The notes under the pieces were generated by a model that was not told the DNA's origin, did not search any database, and worked only from the letters and a program-made list of their open reading frames with translations. From NCBI GenBank assembly GCA_029781825.1, contig JAKOVY010000078.1:1-35817 (forward strand): a stretch of DNA of 35,817 nucleotides, in the 5' to 3' direction. This document shows positions 1 to 7,164 of this stretch, piece after piece. The position numbers were made by a program, and so were the translations under genes. Position 1 is the stretch's first letter. Every line of letters begins with the position of its first letter. Source of the DNA: Bacillota bacterium (GTDB lineage Bacteria; Bacillota; Syntrophomonadia; Syntrophomonadales; DTU052).

Positions 1-96
1 AGTGAGTTAAGCCTATTAAAACCAGATGATCCCAGTTATCCCGCCCTTGATCAGGAGTACCAAACGCTTCTGCGTATCAAAAGGGATCTATTGTAA
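1..96 (+). CDS. 3' end of an unrecognised plus-strand gene (partial)
   Basis: Frame 1 is open from the first base and closes with TAA at 94-96, giving 31 residues that end in EYQTLLRIKRDLL. The composition (charged, a PDDPSYPALDQEY stretch followed by a basic helix) looks like a genuine protein C-terminus rather than noise. Only the tail is inside the window, so no family can be named. It converges on the minus-strand exonuclease gene, with the tandem terminators at 108-171 between them. Coding status is an inference from composition and frame. Confidence 0.4.
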   Translation, partial: SELSLLKPDDPSYPALDQEYQTLLRIKRDLL

Positions 97-107
97 GCAT
101 TGTAAGC

Positions 108-141
108 AAAAAAAGTGTCAGAAGTACCATCCCCCTGACAC
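108..141 (-). terminator. Distal intrinsic terminator of the exonuclease gene
   Basis: On the minus strand the arms GTGTCAG (135-141) and CTGACAC (115-121) form a 7-bp stem followed directly by seven T residues (108-114). It is the second of two tandem terminators after the exonuclease stop codon at 187-189. Confidence 0.65.
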
Positions 142-151
142 CACTGACACC

Positions 152-171
152 AAAAAAGGCTCACGAGAGCC
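152..171 (-). terminator. Proximal intrinsic terminator of the exonuclease gene
   Basis: On the minus strand GGCTC-TCGT-GAGCC (158-171) is followed by TTTTTT (152-157), a compact tetraloop hairpin with a U tract 16 nt after the stop codon. This is the first terminator met by a transcript of the exonuclease gene. Confidence 0.75.
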
Positions 172-186
172 GCCCCCTTGACACCT

Positions 187-729
187 TTACATGGTGATTA
201 GTTTCTCATAACAGGCTCTGATAACCAGGGCATCATATAAAGCGTTATGCTTGTTTTCAACTCCGGAAAATCCTGCAAGTTCCTCACGGTTGGTTTTCAT
301 GGGTTCAAAGCCTTTCATCTTGAGCAGGGTACAGAGGTCATAGCCGATGAAGGACAGGTTGGGTGGGAATTGAAAAATTCCCCCCAGGAGATCACAAAGC
401 AGCACCCAGTCAAAAGGAATAATGTCCGCCCACATCTCAACCCAGTCCCACTGGGAGAGCCACTGCCGCAGGGCCTGACGGATCTGCTCGGTGTCGCCCA
501 GGCAGGTTACCAGCTTGCCTTCCCCTATGTAAGCAGGCCGCTCCTTTTCAGGGTTTGACAGCCACAGGTTGTTGATTACATTCTCCTGCAGCCAATCGAA
601 AACCTGGCTCCGGTCATAATCGGTAAACTCGGCATAAAACATGTTGCCATCCTCGGCTACCAGCCCAATGCTTATCAGAGTAGTATCCCTGCGGAGTCCG
701 GTAAACTCACTATCGAAAAAAACCCTCAT
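187..729 (-). CDS. DEDDh-type 3'-5' exonuclease, Rv2179c-like
   Basis: A 180-residue protein of the RNase T/DEDD superfamily, closest in appearance to the single-domain Rv2179c-like exoribonucleases. What is seen: the Exo I motif VFFDSEFTG at the N-terminus supplies the first Asp/Glu metal ligands, and the C-terminal HNALYDALVIRACY supplies the H-x4-D of a DEDDh Exo III motif. The middle (DIIPFDWVLLCDLLGG) could carry the Exo II Asp. The ATG at 729 is preferred because GAGGG lies six bases upstream; an in-frame ATG at 735 is alternative. Family members trim RNA or small nucleic acid 3' ends with divalent metals; the actual substrate here is unknown. The gene stands alone, followed by two terminators. 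Confidence 0.75.
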   Translation of the reverse strand: MRVFFDSEFTGLRRDTTLISIGLVAEDGNMFYAEFTDYDRSQVFDWLQENVINNLWLSNPEKERPAYIGEGKLVTCLGDTEQIRQALRQWLSQWDWVEMWADIIPFDWVLLCDLLGGIFQFPPNLSFIGYDLCTLLKMKGFEPMKTNREELAGFSGVENKHNALYDALVIRACYEKLITM

Positions 730-792
730 AATCATCCCTCACACTGTTTTATAAACTGCTTCTCACCGTCGGGGATACGGCGAGACGGTACG

Positions 793-2721
793 TCACTTGT
801 TGCCTTCCGCAGCATTCGGTCCTTCCTGGCTTGCGCGGTCACTCCCTCGAAAACGGACCCAGAATGTGGTTCCCTGAGGGCCGGTATCTACCGTAATCTG
901 GGCGTTATGGCGGGAAGCAATTCCGTAGCAGACCGCCAAACCCAAACCGGTACCATCTTCCTTGGTGGTGAGGAAGGGAGTCCCCAGCCTTTTTAACACC
1001 TGCGGGTTAATTCCCGGACCTTCATCCTTGATAAACAGCATGGCATCGCCGTCCTCGGCACGCGTACCGATAACCAGGACTCCTCCCGGCTTCATGGATT
1101 CCAGCCCGTTACGGCTCATGTTGAGGATGAGCTGCCGAATCTCTTTTTCATCGATGTATACCTTGGGGGTCTCATTCAGGTCGATTACCACTTGCTTGTC
1201 CTTGTAACTGGCATCTGCCTGGATCATGGGATAGAGCTGCTCAATAATCTCATTAAGATTTACCAGCACCAGTTCCAGGGGTTTGGTCTTGGCCATGGTC
1301 AGGTAATTTGAAATGATGGTATTGGCTCGATCCAGTTCCTCAATCATCAAGTCGTAATACTCATGATAGGGACGGCAGTCTTCCCTAGCTTTCAGCATCT
1401 GCAGGAAACCCCTTACAGAAGTCATGGGGTTTCTTATCTCGTGACCGATGGAAGCCGCCAGTTCCCCTACAATGTTCAGCCTGTCAAGACGAGCCAGCTC
1501 CTGTTCAAAGTGTTCGGCTTCTTTGCGCTGAGTAATATCCTTCATGGTCCCCTCATAATAAAGGAGCTTGCCCCGGTCGTCATACACCGCCCGTACATCT
1601 TCGGAAACCCAGATCGTAGTGCCGTCCCGGCGGGATATCTGGCGTTCTATTCCGGTCTTGACCGCCAGCCCGTTCAACAACTCTTTATAATCAATCCCTG
1701 CAGCCGTGGAGATCAGCTCCTCCGGGTTATCGTATCCGAGTATCCTTGCAAAGGCCGGGTTGACCAGTGCATAGTGACCATCAGTGGTAATGAGATAGAT
1801 CCCCTCGGTAGCATTTTCAAATATAGCACGGTACTTCTGCTCGGATTTTCGTATTTTACTGCAGAGTCCTATGTTCTCCAGAGCCACGGCAACCATGCCG
1901 GCCAGGATCTTCAAGGCCTTAACCTTCCCCAAAGGAAAGGAAGAGCTGCTTTTTAAGGTCACATTAATCATTCCCACCGACCTGCCGCCGGCCATAAGCG
2001 GTATGGTAATGGTTGATCCCTCGTCCAGATAAGGGCCGCCCGACTTCAAAAAAACGTCAGTTCCCTTCTCCTGAGCTGTTTGTCCGTTCGTAAATCCGGC
2101 ATCATTGATTGGATACGAATATACTTTTCCCCTGCGGTCGGATAGCTGAGAACTCCGCACCAGTGCGGTATAAAATTCTCCGCTTTCGTCATCATGCAGG
2201 AGAATGGTTACGATATCCGCCCCACACTGTTCAATAACCACATCTGCTGTCTTGTTAAGGATAACGTTTTTATCAAAGGAAAAAGAAACTGCCAGCAAAA
2301 GATCGTCCAAGGCCTTTGATTCCTGCAGTTGAAGTTTCTCCCTGTGCAATCGCTTCATCTTCATGGCCCGAGACAATACCGGCAGTACTGCGTTAACATC
2401 ATAAGGTTTTAAGATTATATCAAATGCGCCCGCCCTCAACGCTTTAACTGCGGTTTCGACTGTACTGTAATCGGTCATAACAATACAATATACACCGGGA
2501 TCCAATTCCAGAACCTTGTTAAGGAATTCAATCCCATCAATATCAGGCATATCCAGGTCCAGCAGCAAAACATCACATCTTTGTTCCTTTAGCGCTTCCA
2601 AAGCGTCGGCACCTGATTTAAAAGCGGTAACCACATATCCCCGCTCATCTATCGATTTCCACAGGGTGGGTACATGTTCTTCTTTTCCGTCAACTACCAC
2701 GACCCGAGCCAAATCGTCCAT
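793..2721 (-). CDS. Hybrid sensor: receiver-GAF-PAS-histidine kinase
   Basis: A 642-residue soluble histidine kinase with no membrane segment. Domains in order: receiver (about 5-120; phospho-acceptor Asp in LLLDLDMPD, conserved Lys in LKPYD, but the usual N-terminal acidic pair is reduced to VVVVDGKE), GAF (about 140-290), PAS (about 300-425, ending DITQRKEAEH), HisKA dimerisation domain (GHEIRNPMTSVRGF, His is the phosphorylation site) and HATPase_c (N box NMSRNGLESM, G1 DEGPGI, F/G2 boxes FLTTKEDGTGLGL). The last part resembles sporulation or NtrB-type kinases. The ATG at 2721 is chosen because GGAGGT sits seven bases before it; the frame is open back to an ATG at 2829 that has no ribosome site. 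No response-regulator gene is adjacent, so the partner is unknown. It may take its input from the receiver domain of another phosphorelay. Confidence 0.85.
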   Translation of the reverse strand: MDDLARVVVVDGKEEHVPTLWKSIDERGYVVTAFKSGADALEALKEQRCDVLLLDLDMPDIDGIEFLNKVLELDPGVYCIVMTDYSTVETAVKALRAGAFDIILKPYDVNAVLPVLSRAMKMKRLHREKLQLQESKALDDLLLAVSFSFDKNVILNKTADVVIEQCGADIVTILLHDDESGEFYTALVRSSQLSDRRGKVYSYPINDAGFTNGQTAQEKGTDVFLKSGGPYLDEGSTITIPLMAGGRSVGMINVTLKSSSSFPLGKVKALKILAGMVAVALENIGLCSKIRKSEQKYRAIFENATEGIYLITTDGHYALVNPAFARILGYDNPEELISTAAGIDYKELLNGLAVKTGIERQISRRDGTTIWVSEDVRAVYDDRGKLLYYEGTMKDITQRKEAEHFEQELARLDRLNIVGELAASIGHEIRNPMTSVRGFLQMLKAREDCRPYHEYYDLMIEELDRANTIISNYLTMAKTKPLELVLVNLNEIIEQLYPMIQADASYKDKQVVIDLNETPKVYIDEKEIRQLILNMSRNGLESMKPGGVLVIGTRAEDGDAMLFIKDEGPGINPQVLKRLGTPFLTTKEDGTGLGLAVCYGIASRHNAQITVDTGPQGTTFWVRFRGSDRASQEGPNAAEGNK

Positions 2722-3219
2722 GCTGTTGACCTCCAATATACCAGCCCTCCGTTCAAGTCCGCTTTTGTTTTTTTGCAATCCTACCCTATGGTGGAAAACA
2801 GCTCCGATTACTAACTGCGGTGTCTTCATTAAACCATGTCTTCAAATTTTCCCTTGCGTACTCCCGCAATGCTGTACCTCCTATGCATACTTAACCCGGT
2901 CTGCTTGGGGCTAAACTCTTTTGTCTATTGCTGGAAGAATCGCACTCACGAACGGGATGATAAGGCTTGATTTAATGACACCTGCAGCTAGACGGTATAG
3001 TGTAAAAGATCCAGTATGGCATAAAGACAGGTATCCACGCCCCTGTGTATACTTCTGACTAATCCAAGGTCCCGCATTATCATTCTATTAATAATTCTCC
3101 AAAAGTTTCTAATATCCCTTTTTGGCCAGAATCTAAGAATTTATCGAAGATTAGGGGATTTAAACCGTTTATATCCGTTGTTATCTGTCCAGGGAGCGCT
3201 AATTCCGACATGACCCGCC
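2722..3219. other. Intergenic region between hbd and the hybrid kinase gene
   Basis: About 500 bases without a convincing long gene, AT-rich at 3070-3180. On the minus strand a 27-codon frame starts with TTG at 2869 behind GGAGGT (six bases) and ends at 2786, just before the kinase start; it may be a leader peptide or a chance frame. The kinase promoter must lie here but I found no convincing -35/-10 pair. The hbd terminator occupies 3220-3245. Confidence 0.4.
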
Positions 3220-3245
3220 AAAATAAAAGAGGGGTACGCCCCCTC
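3220..3245 (-). terminator. Intrinsic terminator of hbd
   Basis: On the minus strand GAGGGG-GCGTA-CCCCTC (3229-3245) is followed by TTTTATTTT. It lies 28 bases after the hbd stop codon. Confidence 0.75.
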
Positions 3246-3273
3246 CCCAATGACACCGTTCATCATCGGATTT

Positions 3274-4125
3274 TTATTTGGTATAGTCATAGAATCCCTT
3301 TCCGGACTTCCTTCCCAGGTGCCCGGCACGGACCTTGTTTCTCAAGGCCAGGGAAGCCCGGTATTTCGAATCGCCAAACTCTCTCCAATAGTAATCGCAG
3401 ATCATTAGTAGGGTATCAAGACCCACCAGATCCGCCAGAGCCAGGGGACCCATAGGCATATTGGCTCCCAGTTTCATAGCCTTGTCGATCTCCTCCGCCG
3501 GAACCCCTTCCTGATACAGCATTGCCGCTTCATTCATATAAGGGACCAACAGACGGTTGACAATAAAGCCCGGGGTTTCTTTCGCTCTAACCGGCTCCTT
3601 GCCAATTTTTACAGACAGTTCGGTGATGATGTCGACCGCGGCTTCACTGGTTTCAGCTCCCGGTATCACTTCTACCAGCTTCATTACCGGTACCGGGTTA
3701 AAGAAGTGCATGCCCACTACCGACTGAGGACGACCGCTGGCGGCACCTATTTCCGTGATGCTGAGGGCTGAAGTATTGGTGGCCAGGACGGCGGAATCCT
3801 TGCAGATTTCCCCCAGTTCCTTAAATACCTTCTTCTTGACATCGATGTTCTCGACTATGGCCTCAATTACGACATCACAGTCTTTAAAATCCTTGTTGTC
3901 CACGCTGGTGGTTATCAAGGCCTTAAATTTCTCCACCTCTTCAGCAGACGTCTTTCCTTTTTCCACCGCCCGGGTCCAGTTCTTAACTATGGTCTGGTAA
4001 CCTTTATTGACGAGCTCCTCGGTCAGATCAACCAGGATCACCTCAAATCCGGCCTCGGCACAAATCTGGGCAATACCCGATCCCATGATCCCTGCTCCCA
4101 AGATTCCGATCTTTTTTACCTCCAT
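3274..4125 (-). CDS. hbd: 3-hydroxybutyryl-CoA dehydrogenase
   Basis: A 283-residue cytoplasmic enzyme of the usual family length that interconverts (S)-3-hydroxybutyryl-CoA and acetoacetyl-CoA with NAD(P)H, in butyrate formation or, in syntrophs, butyrate oxidation. Seen: an N-terminal Rossmann fold with GILGAGIMGSGIAQ; the catalytic segment ATNTSALSITEI and HFFNPVPVMKLVEVI with the general-base His; the C-terminal helical domain with GFIVNRLLVPYMNEA and the closing LGRKSGKGFYDY signature. The start follows GGAGGGGG at a normal distance. The gene is monocistronic, with its own terminator, and its upstream region carries three CCGGTT palindromes around a candidate promoter. A second, broken gene of the same family lies at 35464-35619. 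Confidence 0.93.
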   Translation of the reverse strand: MEVKKIGILGAGIMGSGIAQICAEAGFEVILVDLTEELVNKGYQTIVKNWTRAVEKGKTSAEEVEKFKALITTSVDNKDFKDCDVVIEAIVENIDVKKKVFKELGEICKDSAVLATNTSALSITEIGAASGRPQSVVGMHFFNPVPVMKLVEVIPGAETSEAAVDIITELSVKIGKEPVRAKETPGFIVNRLLVPYMNEAAMLYQEGVPAEEIDKAMKLGANMPMGPLALADLVGLDTLLMICDYYWREFGDSKYRASLALRNKVRAGHLGRKSGKGFYDYTK

Positions 4126-4150
4126 TAAAAAACCCCCTCCTGTAATTGGT

Positions 4151-4160
4151 TAACCGGTTA
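4151..4160. promoter_or_regulatory. Candidate operator TAACCGGTTA, hbd-proximal
   Basis: A perfect 10-bp palindrome, 25 bases before the hbd start and downstream of the candidate promoter. The same 10-mer recurs exactly 110 bp upstream. TTAA-N4-TTA spacing resembles a Rex half-site arrangement, but the match to published Rex sites is partial. Confidence 0.4.
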
Positions 4161-4192
4161 TTATCTCCTGGAAATAATTATTCTTCCATCTT

Positions 4193-4221
4193 TATCTAAT
4201 TCCTTCCTGTTCAATCTACAA
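4193..4221 (-). promoter_or_regulatory. Candidate hbd promoter
   Basis: Minus strand: TTGTAG (4216-4221), 17-bp spacer, TAGATA (4193-4198). Each hexamer matches consensus at only half its positions; support comes mainly from the spacing and from the flanking palindromes. Confidence 0.3.
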
Positions 4222-4236
4222 AAACGATAAGAATAC

Positions 4237-4270
4237 CCGGTTAAAGGAACCGGAACTCAGTAACCGGTTA
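4237..4270. promoter_or_regulatory. Candidate upstream hbd operators (two CCGGTT palindromes)
   Basis: CCGGTT-AAAGG-AACCGG at 4237-4253 and the perfect palindrome TAACCGGTTA at 4261-4270 lie upstream of the candidate -35 box. Together with 4151-4160 they bracket the promoter. Confidence 0.4.
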
Positions 4271-4428
4271 TGAGTTTTGACCAATCCGCAGGTCAAGATT
4301 CGGCCGTGCGAACGGAGAAAGGATTATACTGAGCCCAGCAGCAGATGCAGGACTCCTCCGGGGCAGAACAATTATTAGATGTGAGAATAACAGGATATGT
4401 TGAATTATTCCTTATGCATACGGGGTCC

Positions 4429-4458
4429 GGGAGGCGAGGAAATTTCTCCCCGCCTCCC
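4429..4458 (-). terminator. Hairpin after the beta-propeller gene
   Basis: GGGAGGCG (4429-4436) and CGCCTCCC (4451-4458) form an 8-bp GC-rich stem just after the beta-propeller stop codon. The minus-strand U tract is absent, so it may act as a 3'-end stabiliser or a weak terminator rather than a standard one. Confidence 0.45.
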
Positions 4459-4464
4459 GTATTC

Positions 4465-6711
4465 TTAAAGCCACAGACTGCCGATTTCCTCAAAAGTCAA
4501 AAGGTCATGAACCCGGATCCTTTCCCGGGACAGGGTGTACAGACCGTTATTGATATATAAGATGCGTTCCACATTTCTATCGCTGTTGTACCAGTAATTA
4601 CCGGCTTTTAAAAGGTCCTCGTCAGTTAGATGGGTAATACGGGCCTGGAGTTGAAAACCCTTCTTCAGGTCCACCCGGTAAACATAAGCCCCCTGAAACT
4701 CAAACTCACCCGTACCGGGTATACCGTTTGCAGACTCCTTACCAGCTTTCATCACCGTCACCGGAAAAGCCAGGAGGTTATGCGAGCGGGAAAACAGGAG
4801 CGCTTTGTGGTTGCGCAGGAGTTCCGATTCCGTTCCCCGACCCCCGATTATTTCCTTGAACATCTCTTTGGGTCTGGTGACATCCGTAATGTCAAACATT
4901 GCGATCTTCATCCCGGTGTAAAAGCTCTGCGAGCCATCCCCAAACTTGACTTCCACGGTGTCCTTGCCGAAGCCTATTATGTGGTTGTCATCGTAGGGAT
5001 GGAGGTAATCGCTGTAACCCGGTATTTTCAAAGCACCCAGTATAACTGGTTTCTTCGGGTCTTTGGCATCGATGACAAAGAGGGGATCAACGTTCCTGAA
5101 AGTCACCATGTAAACCCGGTTGCCCATAAACCTCGTGGAATAGATCTGCTCCCCGGGGGCGATGCCCTCAAGCCTGCCGATGATGGACATCTTGCCGTCC
5201 AAGACATACAGGTTATTCCGCGATATGTCTTCTCCGCTCCTTCCAATGCCGCCGGTAGTCGTTGCTATTCGGAAGTAACCGTTATGCTCATCCATGGAAA
5301 ACTGGTTGAGGATTGTTCCCGGGACCTCGCCCTTCCCGTTGTATTCGGGACGCCCGTTGTTTAAAGCCAGGCGGTATACTATGGTCTTAACCTCCCGGGG
5401 AACAACCATATCGGGCATGATTGCTTTACCCTCCGGCATTACACGGGGGACATCCTGCCACTGGCTGACGGCCACATAGAGATTCTTTTCTGAACAGAAG
5501 ATGTTTTCCCCGGCTCCCAAGTAAGTGGAGATAACGGCGGGTTCGTTCTTCTCCAGGTTGATTCCGGCTACCAGCAGGTAATTCGGTTCAATATAATCCG
5601 GGAAATACCTTATTGCCGAATAGTCTACCGCCAGCCTCTTATTGCCGGCTGCACTGTCACGGTAGCCGGGTCTGAGATCCAAATCCTTCCCCGTCTCCGC
5701 CCACGGGTAGTATATCCACCGGTTGGCAACGAGGTACAGCTGGTTCCCAACTTTGCGCGATGAAAGATAATTGCCCTCGAGTTCAACCTCCCTAATCTTT
5801 TTGGGCTGGGTGCGGTCGGTTATATCGTAAACCAGAACCCTTGCCAGCTGCTGGGTCGGCGGATAAATGTATGGACGCCTTATCTCTTCCATGCGGTAGA
5901 CAGGAGCAGTATAAGAATCCCCTATTACCACCAGCCGGTTCACATCCACATACAAGTCCCGGGGAGTAAACCCGGCATCGTTAAAACTTATGGTTGCTGC
6001 CACTGAAAGATCCTTAACCGGGTAAGCCCTGATTATCTTAATGTTCTGCTTGTTCACGTGGTAGATGAAATTGCCGTCGGTCTTGACCACATCCGCCTCA
6101 TCCACCCCGGCTATCTGCACATTGGTTCCGGAATAATCCAGGGCTTTTTTCTCGTACTCGACGCGGCCGGTGCCGGCGGCGGTATCGGTCACTACGGCCG
6201 CTTCCATTGCGTAACGCGTAAAGCCCCAGTGGTATTCCCTGACCGATTCCAGGAGTTTTTTCAGGTTATCAAGCGTTCCTACCGTGGGCAGGGGTTCCAG
6301 CCCGACGGGCTGTTTTGCAGACTCCATGTTTTTCTTGATCAGTTCCACCCGGGCTGGACTGGTGCCGCCGGGTAAAGCGGCTTCCGCTTCCGGATATGTA
6401 AGAGCCTGAGTCACCATATCGCCCGGTGAGGGAGACTGTAAAGAGTAGGTAACCTTGAGGGTATCCCCCTCCATCTCCAGTTGATCGATGGTTATGGAAT
6501 ATCCGCCGGTTGGTTTCTCACCCCAGGACAGGACTATCTTGCCCCCTTCAATTCGGTACGACACTCCATCGGGATTGGCCACCCCCGGTGCCGTCCAAGC
6601 CGGCCGGGTGTTGGCAATAAAAATGAGAACCCCAACAAAAACAATTAATGTGACCAGCACAAATGTCATCTGGGCTCTCCCATTGTTGATGAGGTTATCC
6701 CGGTTTTCCAT
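4465..6711 (-). CDS. Secreted, membrane-anchored beta-propeller domain protein (Beta_propel family)
   Basis: A 748-residue protein with an N-terminal hydrophobic anchor (MTFVLVTLIVFVGVLIFIA, about residues 15-33), then an exported region of repeated beta-strand blocks. It matches the general pattern of PF09826 proteins of Clostridia and archaea: the segment VQIAGVDEADVVKTDGNFIY, the DITDRTQPKKIREVELEG and DAKDPKKPVILGALKIPG blades, and SDYLHPYDDNHIIGFGKD are characteristic of this family. About 150 residues before the propeller look like a copper-amine-oxidase-like or linker segment but I cannot assign them. No catalytic motif is visible and function is unknown; a surface binding or scaffold role is plausible. 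The ATG at 6711 follows GGGGAGGAG closely; an upstream GTG at 6726 has poorer support. Monocistronic. Confidence 0.75.
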   Translation of the reverse strand: MENRDNLINNGRAQMTFVLVTLIVFVGVLIFIANTRPAWTAPGVANPDGVSYRIEGGKIVLSWGEKPTGGYSITIDQLEMEGDTLKVTYSLQSPSPGDMVTQALTYPEAEAALPGGTSPARVELIKKNMESAKQPVGLEPLPTVGTLDNLKKLLESVREYHWGFTRYAMEAAVVTDTAAGTGRVEYEKKALDYSGTNVQIAGVDEADVVKTDGNFIYHVNKQNIKIIRAYPVKDLSVAATISFNDAGFTPRDLYVDVNRLVVIGDSYTAPVYRMEEIRRPYIYPPTQQLARVLVYDITDRTQPKKIREVELEGNYLSSRKVGNQLYLVANRWIYYPWAETGKDLDLRPGYRDSAAGNKRLAVDYSAIRYFPDYIEPNYLLVAGINLEKNEPAVISTYLGAGENIFCSEKNLYVAVSQWQDVPRVMPEGKAIMPDMVVPREVKTIVYRLALNNGRPEYNGKGEVPGTILNQFSMDEHNGYFRIATTTGGIGRSGEDISRNNLYVLDGKMSIIGRLEGIAPGEQIYSTRFMGNRVYMVTFRNVDPLFVIDAKDPKKPVILGALKIPGYSDYLHPYDDNHIIGFGKDTVEVKFGDGSQSFYTGMKIAMFDITDVTRPKEMFKEIIGGRGTESELLRNHKALLFSRSHNLLAFPVTVMKAGKESANGIPGTGEFEFQGAYVYRVDLKKGFQLQARITHLTDEDLLKAGNYWYNSDRNVERILYINNGLYTLSRERIRVHDLLTFEEIGSLWL

Positions 6712-7089
6712 TGTTCTCCTCCCCACGTAATGACGGTAAACCAGCCAATGAAACCTTTACCCGTATTACGCCATACTCAATTTTAACCTTGCATATATGA
6801 CCGCAATTAACATGGAACCCTGTGAGCATCAAATCATTCCGCATCCACTGCTTCCTTGGATGCGGTAGGACCGGGAATGGTACTATACACCGGAGCCGGA
6901 AGTGATACACAGGTCATCGTTCTGCTTAATCGGTACCGTCATTGCACTCACCCGGGATTACGGCAAAGCAACCGACACCGAACCGAATGATTTACGGGTT
7001 ATGTCAGGCGGGACGACCGGCAGGCGTGGACAGCGGGAGGAACTCCGGTAAGCATTAAAAAGAAAGCAAGGGGACTCCCGGATGACGTG
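6712..7089. other. Intergenic region between RNase G and the beta-propeller gene
   Basis: No supported gene. It holds a perfect 9-bp hairpin, CCGCATCCA / TGGATGCGG (6839-6865), with no U tract on either strand, so it is not a terminator. rplU, which follows this cluster in many Firmicutes, is not here; nothing in the region resembles a ribosomal protein gene or an L21 leader. Confidence 0.4.
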
Positions 7090-7130
7090 AAAACCGGCTT
7101 GATTGCATATTATGCTCTTCGCCCGGTTTT
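7090..7130 (-). terminator. Probable terminator after RNase G
   Basis: AAAACCGG (7090-7097) pairs with CCGGTTTT (7123-7130) around a 25-nt loop containing the small palindrome GCATATTATGC. On the minus strand the stem ends in TTTT. The long loop makes it a weak call. Confidence 0.4.
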
Positions 7131-7164
7131 GACGCCGCCTTTCCTCCCCTTGCTGCGCTGTTTC

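Noticed and set aside
6839-6865. 9-bp hairpin as a terminator
   Set aside because: No U tract on either strand and no gene end nearby in the right orientation.
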